The notes under the pieces were generated by a model. It was not told where the DNA came from. It searched no databases and saw only the letters and a program-made list of their open reading frames with translations. 15,596 nucleotides of DNA, from positions 1 through 15,596 of the forward strand of contig JAITTD010000207.1 in the NCBI GenBank assembly GCA_031287245.1, in the 5' to 3' direction. The DNA comes from Bacteroidales bacterium. Its GTDB lineage: Bacteria; Bacteroidota; Bacteroidia; Bacteroidales; UBA4181. A program made the position numbers and the translations under genes. The stretch's first letter is position 1. Each line of letters opens with the position of its first letter. Positions 6,996 to 13,670 of this stretch are shown piece by piece.

Positions 6996-7331
6996 ATGTA
7001 TAGTGTAATCACGGTATTGATGATAATTGTCTGCGTATTTTTAGTGCTCGTAGTATTGGTGCAAAACTCAAAAGGAGGCGGTTTGGCTGCCAACTTTTCA
7101 TCGTCCAATCAGATTTTGGGCGTGCGCAAAACAGCGGATTTCCTCGAAAAAGCAACTTGGACGCTTGCCAGTTCCGTGGTAGTGCTGTGTATCATTGCAG
7201 CCATATATACCACTTCCGGCAGAGATACCGAATCCGACGGTTCAATCATCGAAAAGCAGGTTGAAAATGCAGTAGATCCGGATGCTGTCGGAACCTTCCC
7301 AGCGGCTCAACCGGAGCAACCAACGGAATAA
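6996..7331 (+). CDS. secG: preprotein translocase subunit SecG
   Basis: SecG is the small accessory subunit of the SecYEG channel and aids SecA-driven export. The 111-residue protein has two membrane helices (about 4-24 and 54-73) joined by the conserved cytoplasmic loop VQNSKGGGLAANFSSSNQI (22-40), the family signature. The C-terminal tail after the second helix is about 35 residues, acidic and Pro/Ala/Glu-rich, as in other Bacteroidota. It follows the TPR gene by 5 bases and ends the operon. No clear terminator follows, only the AATTACGAATTA repeats. Confidence 0.94.
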   Translation: MYSVITVLMIIVCVFLVLVVLVQNSKGGGLAANFSSSNQILGVRKTADFLEKATWTLASSVVVLCIIAAIYTTSGRDTESDGSIIEKQVENAVDPDAVGTFPAAQPEQPTE

Positions 7332-7346
7332 CGTTGTGCTAACCGT

Positions 7347-7372
7347 AATTACGAATTAAAAATTACGAATTA
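7347..7372. repeat. two direct copies of AATTACGAATTA
   Basis: The 12-mer AATTACGAATTA occurs at 7347-7358 and again at 7361-7372, just after secG. A partner inverted repeat, GCTAAAT (7380-7386) and ATTTAGC (7412-7418), lies beside it with a 25-base loop. Such ATTACGAATT strings are common noncoding filler in several bacterial groups, to my recollection; a role here is unknown. Confidence 0.45.
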
Positions 7373-7470
7373 CGATTCGGCTAAATCTTTATTATTCCTG
7401 TTTCGTGTGAAATTTAGCAGATTTCTTTCCAAGAATAATATAACGCTCGAAAATTCGTGATGTTTTTTCA

Positions 7471-7478
7471 TACCTTTG
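7471..7478 (+). promoter_or_regulatory. -7 box of the exonuclease gene
   Basis: TACCTTTG, followed by C, is a strong form of the Bacteroidota -7 box and lies 22 bases before the ATG at 7501. No TTTG is found at the expected distance upstream, so it may be activator dependent or simply weak. Confidence 0.45.
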
Positions 7479-7500
7479 CTGCGTTTTATTTTGTAACATC

Positions 7501-8289
7501 ATGTTGGATCACATTCATTTAGAAGATATTCTCTTCTTGGACATCGAAACCGTCCCTCAATATCCCGATTTTTCGCTTTTGGACGAGTCTATGCAGCATT
7601 TATGGGAAGAAAAGACCAATTCAAGTTTTTTTCGCAAAAAAGAAGAGGAACAAACTGTTGCTCATCTATATGAAAGAGCAGGCATTTATGCCGAATTTGG
7701 GAAAATCGTGTGTCTTTCCACAGGCTATTTGTACCGACAGCAGAACGAATGGGCGTTTCGTGTGAAATCCTGTTTCCACGACAATGAACGCCAATTGTTG
7801 AACGAGTTTAATCAATTGCTGGAAAGTTTTGCACAGCGACACAATACTATATTGTGCGCTCACAACGGGAAAGAGTTTGATTTTCCCTACATTGCCCGCA
7901 GAATACTGATCAACGGTATCGGGTTGCCTGCTGTGCTGAACATAGCAGGCAAAAAACCTTGGGAAGTTCCTTTTCTCGACACGATGGATTTATGGCGTTT
8001 CGGCGATTACAAAAGTTACACCTCCCTGAAATTGCTGACGCATATTTTTGGTATTCCTTCGCCAAAGGACGACATCAACGGCAGTCAGGTGGGAGGCGTT
8101 TACTGGAACGACAAGGATTTGCCGCGCATTGCCCGCTATTGCGAAAAGGATGTTTTGGCAGTAGCCCAAATATTGCTGCGTTACAAAGGTTTGCCTGCCA
8201 TTCCTGCAGAAAGGGTTAGTTCGTCGTCTTTTCCTGCCAATGCTACTGCAACATCTGATACAGTTCGTCCAACTTCGGCATCAGAATAA
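7501..8289 (+). CDS. predicted 3'-5' exonuclease, PolB exonuclease-like (DEDDy)
   Basis: This 262-residue protein belongs to the stand-alone exonucleases related to the proofreading domain of family B polymerases. Exo I is FLDIETVP with D14 and E16. Exo II is CAHNGKEFDFPYIARR (119-134) with D127. Exo III is ARYCEKDVLA (211-220), with the Tyr-x-x-x-Asp of Y213 and D217. The four acidic residues bind two metals for hydrolysis of DNA from the 3' end. The domain is complete by about residue 232. The last 25 or so residues are Ser/Thr/Ala-rich, and the final 47 bases lie antisense to the 3' end of the OmpA-like gene, so this tail may be a late extension through a lost stop. The gene appears monocistronic; a role in DNA repair is inferred from the family. 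Confidence 0.87.
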   Translation: MLDHIHLEDILFLDIETVPQYPDFSLLDESMQHLWEEKTNSSFFRKKEEEQTVAHLYERAGIYAEFGKIVCLSTGYLYRQQNEWAFRVKSCFHDNERQLLNEFNQLLESFAQRHNTILCAHNGKEFDFPYIARRILINGIGLPAVLNIAGKKPWEVPFLDTMDLWRFGDYKSYTSLKLLTHIFGIPSPKDDINGSQVGGVYWNDKDLPRIARYCEKDVLAVAQILLRYKGLPAIPAERVSSSSFPANATATSDTVRPTSASE

Positions 8290-9253
8290 TCTCTGTGCGG
8301 CGGTTTTTCTGGCGGGATGTCGGGTTATTGGCGGCATCCACAGGGATAAATTCGCCACGTCCGGCAGCAGTGAGCCTGCTTGGTTTGATTTTGGTACCAT
8401 CCAACAGGATGCGGACAATGGATGTGGCACGTTTTACGCTCAAATCCCAGTTATCCGCCATGGACGCGCTGCCTGTGAGCGGCACATTGTCGGTATGTCC
8501 TTCAATGGTGATGTTGATGTCGGGGTTTTGTTCAAGCACTTTCACCAACTTTTTCAGGGCGCTCACACCGGCGGGGTCAACGGTGATGCTTCCCGATTTG
8601 AACAGCAGTTTCTCGTCTAACGACACATACACTTTGCCTTCGCGGATGGACACCGTTAATCCGTTGTTTTCCAACCCAACCAGTGCCGCCGACACCTTGT
8701 CTTTAAGCGCTTTCACGGCTGCATCCTGCCGCGCAACGATGCGTTCCAATTCAGCCATTTTTTGGTTGCGCTGCTCTAATTCCTGCTCCAATGCTGCCAA
8801 ATTGCGGCGTTTAGCTTCCAATTCCTTTGAAAGAGTCTGCAATTCCGCTTCTCTCTCCTGCAAATCGTCCTGTATTCCTTCTAATTGCATATTCAGTTTC
8901 GAGGCTTCCTGCTCTGCTCCTTTTTTCAGCATGTGCATAGCAATGTTTGTTTCATTCAATTTGCCTTCCAAGCGTTTGTTATCGGCACGCAAATCGGCTA
9001 TCCGGTGTGCCAATTCAAGCGAATCGGCTTTCATTTGCCTGATATTCCTGTTGATAGCCTCCATTTGCGACTTCAACTCGGTATTGTTCACCAGTAACTG
9101 CTCATTTTCCGAAATCAACCGGTCATTTTCATCTTCAAATTTGTCAAGCAAACGTTTTTGCTCGGTAAATTTACGTTTAGGAACACAAGAATCGGTCGCA
9201 AAAACTGCAACCAATAAGGTGATTATCATTACAAACGCAGATATTTTCTTCAT
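8243..9253 (-). CDS. OmpA/MotB-domain lipoprotein with long coiled coil
   Basis: This 336-residue envelope protein starts with a signal peptide ending at C23 (FATDSC), a relaxed lipoprotein box. Residues about 30-190 form a long coiled coil rich in Glu, Leu, Lys and Gln. The C-terminal OmpA domain (about 212-328) binds peptidoglycan: IEGHTDNVPL (250-259) carries the key Asp D255, LSVKRA (271-276) follows, and NRRTE (317-321) carries the key Arg. The coiled coil probably spans the periplasm, tethering a membrane to the cell wall. The frame is open up to 9313, but the ATG at 9251-9253 gives a normal signal peptide and follows a -7 box. It lies downstream of sufD on the same strand with a 56-base gap, and converges on the exonuclease gene with a 47-base overlap. 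Confidence 0.92.
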   Translation of the reverse strand: MKKISAFVMIITLLVAVFATDSCVPKRKFTEQKRLLDKFEDENDRLISENEQLLVNNTELKSQMEAINRNIRQMKADSLELAHRIADLRADNKRLEGKLNETNIAMHMLKKGAEQEASKLNMQLEGIQDDLQEREAELQTLSKELEAKRRNLAALEQELEQRNQKMAELERIVARQDAAVKALKDKVSAALVGLENNGLTVSIREGKVYVSLDEKLLFKSGSITVDPAGVSALKKLVKVLEQNPDINITIEGHTDNVPLTGSASMADNWDLSVKRATSIVRILLDGTKIKPSRLTAAGRGEFIPVDAANNPTSRQKNRRTEIILMPKLDELYQMLQ

Positions 9254-9269
9254 GTTTAAATTTTTAAAC
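9254..9269. repeat. inverted repeat directly before the OmpA-like start codon
   Basis: GTTTAAA (9254-9260) and TTTAAAC (9263-9269) are perfect complements with a 2-base spacer, ending immediately before the ATG at 9253. It could be a protein-binding palindrome or fold in the leader RNA over the ribosome-binding region. The stem is AT-rich and therefore weak. Confidence 0.4.
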
Positions 9270-9279
9270 TTTTCCGTTC

Positions 9280-9313
9280 CAAAAGTATAAATATAGAATG
9301 AAATTTCGCTCAA
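9280..9313 (-). promoter_or_regulatory. candidate promoter of the OmpA-like gene
   Basis: On the minus strand TACTTTTG (9287 to 9280) fits TAnnTTTG. A TTG at 9313 to 9311 overlaps the sufD stop codon, but its 23-base spacing is longer than usual. The gene could therefore be transcribed apart from sufC-sufD. Confidence 0.4.
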
Positions 9314-10197
9314 GAAGTTATTAACTTTTGATTAACATATTGAATGATTTCGCTCTTAATATTCTCAATATTAATACCTTCGAGTGTTTCTTCCGCAAAT
9401 GCACAGAGCAATAATTTTTCTGCATCCTGCTTGTCAATGCCGCGAGTTTGAAGGTAAAACACGGCTTCGCTGTCTATTTGTCCCACCGTAGCGCCGTGAC
9501 TGCACTTTACGTCGTCAGCATATATCTCCAATTGCGGTTGGATGTTCATTTTGGCTTTGCTGTTGAGCAAAATATTGCTGCTGCGCTGGTAGGCAGTGGT
9601 TTTCTGCGCTTCTTTATTCACAATAATCTGTCCGGTAAAATTTCCCGTGGAAGTGCCGGACAGAATGTGTTTGAACAACTGGTTGCTGCGACATTCGGGC
9701 GCTGTGTGGACTATCCGCACGTGATTGCCCATCAATTCAGTACCTTCGGTAAAGGACAGACCGTGTGCGGTATGTTCGGCATTTTTCCCGTTAAGGTTCA
9801 CCTGCAAACTGTTGTCGATGTTTTCTCCGGATAAGGCGATATAGTGTATTTTCACCATACTGTCTGCCGCCTGACTCACTGTTGTATGCGTTTTCAGATG
9901 AGTAGAAAGGTTCAATCGCTGCAACAGCACTATGTTTAGAGAGGCGTTATCCTCCAACAGTACTTCATTCAATTCATCAGCGTTGAGATGTTCCTCTTCG
10001 GAAAGATATCTAATCACAATATTCGCAGAACTGCCGGCTTCCACGACAATCCGGTTGCGGGAACTGCCAGACATACGGGCTTGGATGTAAACAGGCTCTT
10101 TTGTCTGTGTTTTGGCAGGAATACGGATGGAAAAGCCTTCTGAGTCTTGCATCATGTTCATGGGATAAGCACTTGATTTAGGAAACAAGCCATTCAT
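9310..10197 (-). CDS. sufD: Fe-S assembly protein SufD, short form lacking the N-terminal domain
   Basis: SufD pairs with SufB and the ATPase SufC to form the scaffold on which Fe-S clusters are built. This copy has 295 residues, against about 420-450 in E. coli and Bacteroides. Residues about 20-270 cover the beta-helix core and its flank. The conserved IYADDVKCSHGATVGQID (225-242) is intact, including C232 and H234; the matching E. coli histidine (H360) is needed for cluster formation. Missing is the helical N-terminal region of about 150 residues. The first possible ATG (10195-10197) overlaps the sufC end by 20 bases; others at 10159-10161, 10153-10155 and 10150-10152 would shorten it further. 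The frame cannot extend upstream because sufC occupies that DNA. Neither sufB nor sufS is adjacent. It is probably still functional because the open frame and core motifs are intact. Confidence 0.87.
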   Translation of the reverse strand: MNGLFPKSSAYPMNMMQDSEGFSIRIPAKTQTKEPVYIQARMSGSSRNRIVVEAGSSANIVIRYLSEEEHLNADELNEVLLEDNASLNIVLLQRLNLSTHLKTHTTVSQAADSMVKIHYIALSGENIDNSLQVNLNGKNAEHTAHGLSFTEGTELMGNHVRIVHTAPECRSNQLFKHILSGTSTGNFTGQIIVNKEAQKTTAYQRSSNILLNSKAKMNIQPQLEIYADDVKCSHGATVGQIDSEAVFYLQTRGIDKQDAEKLLLCAFAEETLEGINIENIKSEIIQYVNQKLITS

Positions 10198-10918
10198 AGC
10201 CTTTTTCTTCCAATTCGAGGGCGAGTTCCTTTCCGGCTGATTTGATGATTTTTCCGCCTGCCAGCACGTGCACGAAATCGGGAATAATATAATCCAGCAA
10301 ACGCTGGTAATGTGTAATCACGATAGTGGCGCTGTCTTTGTTCTTCAAGGCATTCACTCCGCCGGCAACAATCCGAAGCGCGTCAATGTCCAGTCCGCTG
10401 TCGGTTTCATCAAGAATAGCCAATGTCGGTTCCAGCATTGCCATTTGAAAAATCTCGTTTCGCTTCTTTTCGCCACCCGAAAATCCTTCATTGACCGAGC
10501 GGCTGATGAGCGAGGCGTCCAGTTCCACCAATTTGGCTTTTTCACGCATCCTTTTGAGAAATTCGGCAGCCGGCATGGGCGGTAAACCACGGGATTTCCG
10601 CTGTTCATTGATAGCCAGTTTCAAGAAATTCGCCATACTGACACCCGGAATCTCCACGGGATACTGAAAACTGAGAAAAATCCCCTTTCGCGCACGTTCA
10701 GCGGGATTGAGCGCTAACAGATTGCTTCCTTCATACCAAATTTCGCCCTCTGTGACCTCATATCCTTCGCGTCCGGTTAAAATGGCTGCCAGCGTACTTT
10801 TGCCCGCCCCGTTAGGTCCCATAATGGCATGAACCTCTCCGGTGTTCACTTCCAAATTCAGCCCTTTTAATATCATATTGCCTGCAACAGAGGCATATAA
10901 GTTGCGAATTGATAACAT
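10178..10918 (-). CDS. sufC: Fe-S cluster assembly ATPase SufC
   Basis: SufC is the ABC-type ATPase that drives shape changes in the SufBCD scaffold. All ATPase elements are present. Counted from the upstream ATG at 10933 they are: Walker A GPNGAGKST (39-47), Q-loop SFQYPVEIPGVSM, signature FSGGEKKRNE (151-160), Walker B LAILDETDSGLD (171-182) and switch histidine ITHYQR (206-211). I prefer the ATG at 10916-10918 (MLSIRNLYAS, 246 residues), because SufC proteins begin near this point and a promoter ends at 10942; the ATG at 10931-10933 would leave almost no leader. sufD starts within or just after its 3' end, so translation is likely coupled. Upstream is pfkA, not sufB. Confidence 0.94.
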   Translation of the reverse strand: MLSIRNLYASVAGNMILKGLNLEVNTGEVHAIMGPNGAGKSTLAAILTGREGYEVTEGEIWYEGSNLLALNPAERARKGIFLSFQYPVEIPGVSMANFLKLAINEQRKSRGLPPMPAAEFLKRMREKAKLVELDASLISRSVNEGFSGGEKKRNEIFQMAMLEPTLAILDETDSGLDIDALRIVAGGVNALKNKDSATIVITHYQRLLDYIIPDFVHVLAGGKIIKSAGKELALELEEKGYEWLVS

Positions 10919-10941
10919 TTGAATATTAGACATTTATTTTG

Positions 10942-10972
10942 CAAAAATAGATGAAAATATTGAGATTTCCAA
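10942..10972 (-). promoter_or_regulatory. promoter of sufC-sufD
   Basis: On the minus strand TTG (10972 to 10970) is followed after 20 bases by TATTTTTG (10949 to 10942), fitting the Bacteroidota promoter. The -7 box ends 8 bases before the first sufC ATG and 23 bases before the preferred one. Confidence 0.5.
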
Positions 10973-10998
10973 GCGCGAGCAATGAAAAACAGTAAAAC

Positions 10999-11029
10999 CT
11001 TTGTGCTCTTTGTGGTAAAAAACACAAAG
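10999..11029. repeat. CTTTGTG direct and inverted repeats between pfkA and sufC
   Basis: CTTTGTG occurs at 10999-11005 and 11008-11014, and its complement CACAAAG at 11023-11029. The second and third copies form a 7-base stem with an 8-base loop. It lies downstream of pfkA and upstream of the sufC promoter. It may act as a pfkA transcription end, although no clean T-run follows, or be a dispersed intergenic motif. Confidence 0.45.
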
Positions 11030-11068
11030 TTACAATCATTGTTTGGAGGAAATCCTCGAAGGCACGAA

Positions 11069-12070
11069 TTACGGCTCACTTTTAGGAGGTCCGAAGGTGG
11101 AAATGCCTTCTGCAAGGTTTATCAGGTCTTCGTCGATGGCTTTGTGCAGTTTGATAGTCTTGTTCAGGGGCACCTGCACGATGCTATCGTTGACTACGCC
11201 AATCATTACGCTTTTTTGATTGTCGAGCAGCGCTTCGATGGCGGCTGCCCCCATACGGCTGGCGATAATTCTGTCTTTGGCGCTTGGCGAACCTCCGCGC
11301 TGAATGTGTCCGAGAATGGATACCCGCATATCAAACTGGGGAAATTCAGGACCAAGCGTAGCGGCTATCTGCATGGCGTTGCCTTCTTTCAGGTTTTCGG
11401 CAACCAATATGATACTCGATTTGTTCTTGCGTGCGCGTTCGGCTAAAAATTTACGCGCTTTCTCAATCTGGTTCTTCTCTTCGGGAATCATGATAATCTC
11501 CGCGCCGCACGCTATGCCGCTGTTAATAGCCAGAAAGCCGGCTTCATGCCCCATCACTTCCACAAAGAAGATACGATTGTGCGAACTGGCTGTATCACGG
11601 ATTTTATCCACTGCTTCCACCACAGTGTTCAGCGCTGTGTCGTAGCCTATCGTATAATCGGTGCCGTACAAGTCATTATCAATGGTTCCCGGCAATCCGA
11701 TAAACGGAATGTCGTATTCCATCGACATGATGTTGGCTCCGGTAAACGAACCGTCACCGCCAATCACCACCACAGCATCAATTTTGTTCTTTTTCAACTG
11801 CTCGTAAGCCTCTTCACGACCTTTCTTTTCGCGAAAGCGCTTGCTGCGGGCTGTCAGCAGGAACGTACCTCCCTTTTGAATAATGCCGCTGACGGTTTCC
11901 GAATTCATCTGAAATATATCGCCCTCTATCAAGCCTTCGTAGCCTCTGCGGATGCCAAATACTTCCAAATCGCTGTTGATGCCCGCTCTGGTTACAGAAC
12001 GAATCGCTGCATTCATTCCCGGAGCATCTCCACCTGACGTCAATACTCCAACTCGTTTAATCTTAGCCAT
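11069..12070 (-). CDS. pfkA: ATP-dependent 6-phosphofructokinase
   Basis: This 333-residue enzyme phosphorylates fructose 6-phosphate to fructose 1,6-bisphosphate, the committed step of glycolysis. LTSGGDAPGMNAAIR (10-24) is the N-terminal ATP site. GGDGS (104-108) has Gly at 107, and PGTIDND (127-133) has Gly at 128; pyrophosphate-dependent enzymes have Asp and Lys at these places, so ATP is the donor. D131 is the catalytic base. VEVMGHEAGFLA (170-181) binds substrate, and GHIQRGGSPSAKDR near residue 255 binds the sugar phosphate of the neighbouring subunit. Length and start are normal. Upstream, CATTTTTG at 12133 to 12126 (minus strand) is a one-mismatch -7 box. The gene diverges from the MBOAT gene. 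Confidence 0.96.
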   Translation of the reverse strand: MAKIKRVGVLTSGGDAPGMNAAIRSVTRAGINSDLEVFGIRRGYEGLIEGDIFQMNSETVSGIIQKGGTFLLTARSKRFREKKGREEAYEQLKKNKIDAVVVIGGDGSFTGANIMSMEYDIPFIGLPGTIDNDLYGTDYTIGYDTALNTVVEAVDKIRDTASSHNRIFFVEVMGHEAGFLAINSGIACGAEIIMIPEEKNQIEKARKFLAERARKNKSSIILVAENLKEGNAMQIAATLGPEFPQFDMRVSILGHIQRGGSPSAKDRIIASRMGAAAIEALLDNQKSVMIGVVNDSIVQVPLNKTIKLHKAIDEDLINLAEGISTFGPPKSEP

Positions 12071-12142
12071 ATATATGTTTTTGATATGATGTTTTTGTTG
12101 TTTATCAGCCTAAATAACTTTGTTGCAAAAATGGTGATTTTT

Positions 12143-12173
12143 TTTGAAATAACAGCATTTTTTTTTAATTTTG
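12143..12173 (+). promoter_or_regulatory. promoter of the MBOAT-SGNH operon
   Basis: TTTG at 12143-12146 and TAATTTTG at 12166-12173 are separated by 19 bases, an exact fit to the Bacteroidota consensus. The ATG at 12205 is 31 bases beyond the -7 box. Confidence 0.6.
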
Positions 12174-12204
12174 TCCCGTTTTTTTAACATAGTCAAAAGT
12201 TTGT

Positions 12205-13668
12205 ATGCTTTTTAATTCTTTTGCTTTTGCGGTTTTTCTGCCGTTGGTATTCATCCTGTACTGGGCTTTTTTCAGCAAGTCCATTACGAAGAGGAACTGT
12301 TTCCTGCTGGCGTGCAGTTACGTCTTTTACGGATGGTGGGATTGGCGCTTCCTTTCGCTTATCATTATCAGTTCGTTCACCGATTTTTATATCGGCAAAA
12401 AGATAGTAGCCTTGAATGAACAGGGCGAAGACGAAACGTCCACTGTCCGTCGTATGAAAAAACGCTGGCTGATGGTGAGCATCATCACAAATATCGGGTT
12501 TTTGGGCTTTTTCAAATACTTCAATTTTTTCGCCGACAGTTTGGCTGTCATGCTTTCCGCTGTGGGCATTTCCTTGTCTTCCGCTACGCTTAACATCATC
12601 CTGCCGGTAGGTATCAGTTTCTATACCTTTCAAACGTTGAGTTACACCATTGACCTTTACAAAAGGCAGGCTGTTCCGGCTAAGGATTGGGTTCAGTTTT
12701 TCGCCTTTGTGAGTTTCTTTCCGCAATTGGTGGCTGGACCGATAGAGCGGGCGAAAAATTTTCTGCCACAGTTTGAACGCTTGCATACGCCCGATTATGC
12801 TGTTTTTCGCAACGCCATGTTGCTGATAGCGTGGGGATTCTTCAAAAAGATAATGATAGCCGACCGTTTGGCGGTGTATGTGGATGCCGTTTTCAAAAAT
12901 ATTCCGGCGGCATCGGGAATGCCCTTAGTGATGGGAGTGGCGTTCTTTGCCTTTCAGTTGTATCTTGATTTTTCAGCATATTCCGATATAGCCATCGGTA
13001 CAGCCCGCTTGTTTGGCTTTGACCTGCGCAAAAATTTCAACCGTCCTTACCTCAGCGTCTCTTTTGGCAATTTTTGGAAACGGTGGCATATATCGCTTTC
13101 ATCGTGGTTTCGGGACTATCTGTATATTCCGTTGGGCGGAAACCGGAAAGGCGCAGCCCGTACCAAAATCAATACGCTTGTCGTCTTTGCGGTAAGCGGC
13201 TTGTGGCATGGGGCATCGTGGAATTTTGTGATATGGGGGACGCTCAATGCGCTGTTTCTCTTCCTGCTCGACCCTGTCTTGTCGGCAACCAAAAGCAAAA
13301 ATGCAGTAGTTCATGGTTTGAAGTCGCTTTTTATATGGACTTGCTGGGCATTGTCTCTTATATTCTTTCGCGCACAAGGCTTTCAGGCGGCATTGGACTG
13401 TTTTGCCAATCTGGGCTTCGACCACACCGGCAATCTGCTTAAATTTGGCTTGAATGTCACAGAACTCAAACTGACGTTTGGCTTGATTGGCGTCCTTTTG
13501 CTGAAAGAAATCATTTGCGAATGGAAAGACGGCTGGCTGCAAAACCGGTTTTTCAAACTGCCTGCCCTTGTCCGATGGGCTTTTTACATCGCATTTGTGC
13601 TGAGTATGGTCTATTTGGGGCAATATGGCAATGGTAACGAAAATTCATTCATCTATTTTCAGTTTTGA
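12205..13668 (+). CDS. MBOAT family O-acyltransferase (AlgI/DltB-like)
   Basis: This 487-residue polytopic membrane protein belongs to the membrane-bound O-acyltransferases, which pass acyl groups across the membrane to a surface glycan or other acceptor. The family start MLFNSFAFAVFLPLVFILYW is present. ILPVGISFYTFQTLSYTID (132-150), FFPQLVAGPIER (171-182) and QLYLDFSAYSDIAIG (251-265) are typical AlgI-type motifs. WKRWHISLSSWFRDYLYIPLG (291-311) carries H295, and SGLWHGASWNF (331-341) carries H335, the conserved catalytic histidine. About ten or more hydrophobic segments are spread along the chain. The next gene begins two bases after the stop and encodes an SGNH-like partner, as in algI-algJ and dltB-dltD systems. 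The acceptor is unknown; no polysaccharide synthesis gene is in the window. Confidence 0.93.
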   Translation: MLFNSFAFAVFLPLVFILYWAFFSKSITKRNCFLLACSYVFYGWWDWRFLSLIIISSFTDFYIGKKIVALNEQGEDETSTVRRMKKRWLMVSIITNIGFLGFFKYFNFFADSLAVMLSAVGISLSSATLNIILPVGISFYTFQTLSYTIDLYKRQAVPAKDWVQFFAFVSFFPQLVAGPIERAKNFLPQFERLHTPDYAVFRNAMLLIAWGFFKKIMIADRLAVYVDAVFKNIPAASGMPLVMGVAFFAFQLYLDFSAYSDIAIGTARLFGFDLRKNFNRPYLSVSFGNFWKRWHISLSSWFRDYLYIPLGGNRKGAARTKINTLVVFAVSGLWHGASWNFVIWGTLNALFLFLLDPVLSATKSKNAVVHGLKSLFIWTCWALSLIFFRAQGFQAALDCFANLGFDHTGNLLKFGLNVTELKLTFGLIGVLLLKEIICEWKDGWLQNRFFKLPALVRWAFYIAFVLSMVYLGQYGNGNENSFIYFQF

Positions 13669-13670
13669 GT

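Noticed and set aside
7347..7372. AATTACGAATTA repeats as a CRISPR or integration site
   Set aside because: Only two 12-base copies with a 2-base gap, no spacers, no cas or integrase gene nearby.
7401..7767. 13-base repeat TTTCGTGTGAAAT at 7401-7413 and 7755-7767
   Set aside because: One such match is expected by chance in a window of this length, and one copy lies inside coding sequence.
9310..10197. sufD as a pseudogene
   Set aside because: The frame is open throughout, core motifs are intact, and it is tightly coupled to a complete sufC; truncation of the N-terminal domain alone does not show loss of function.
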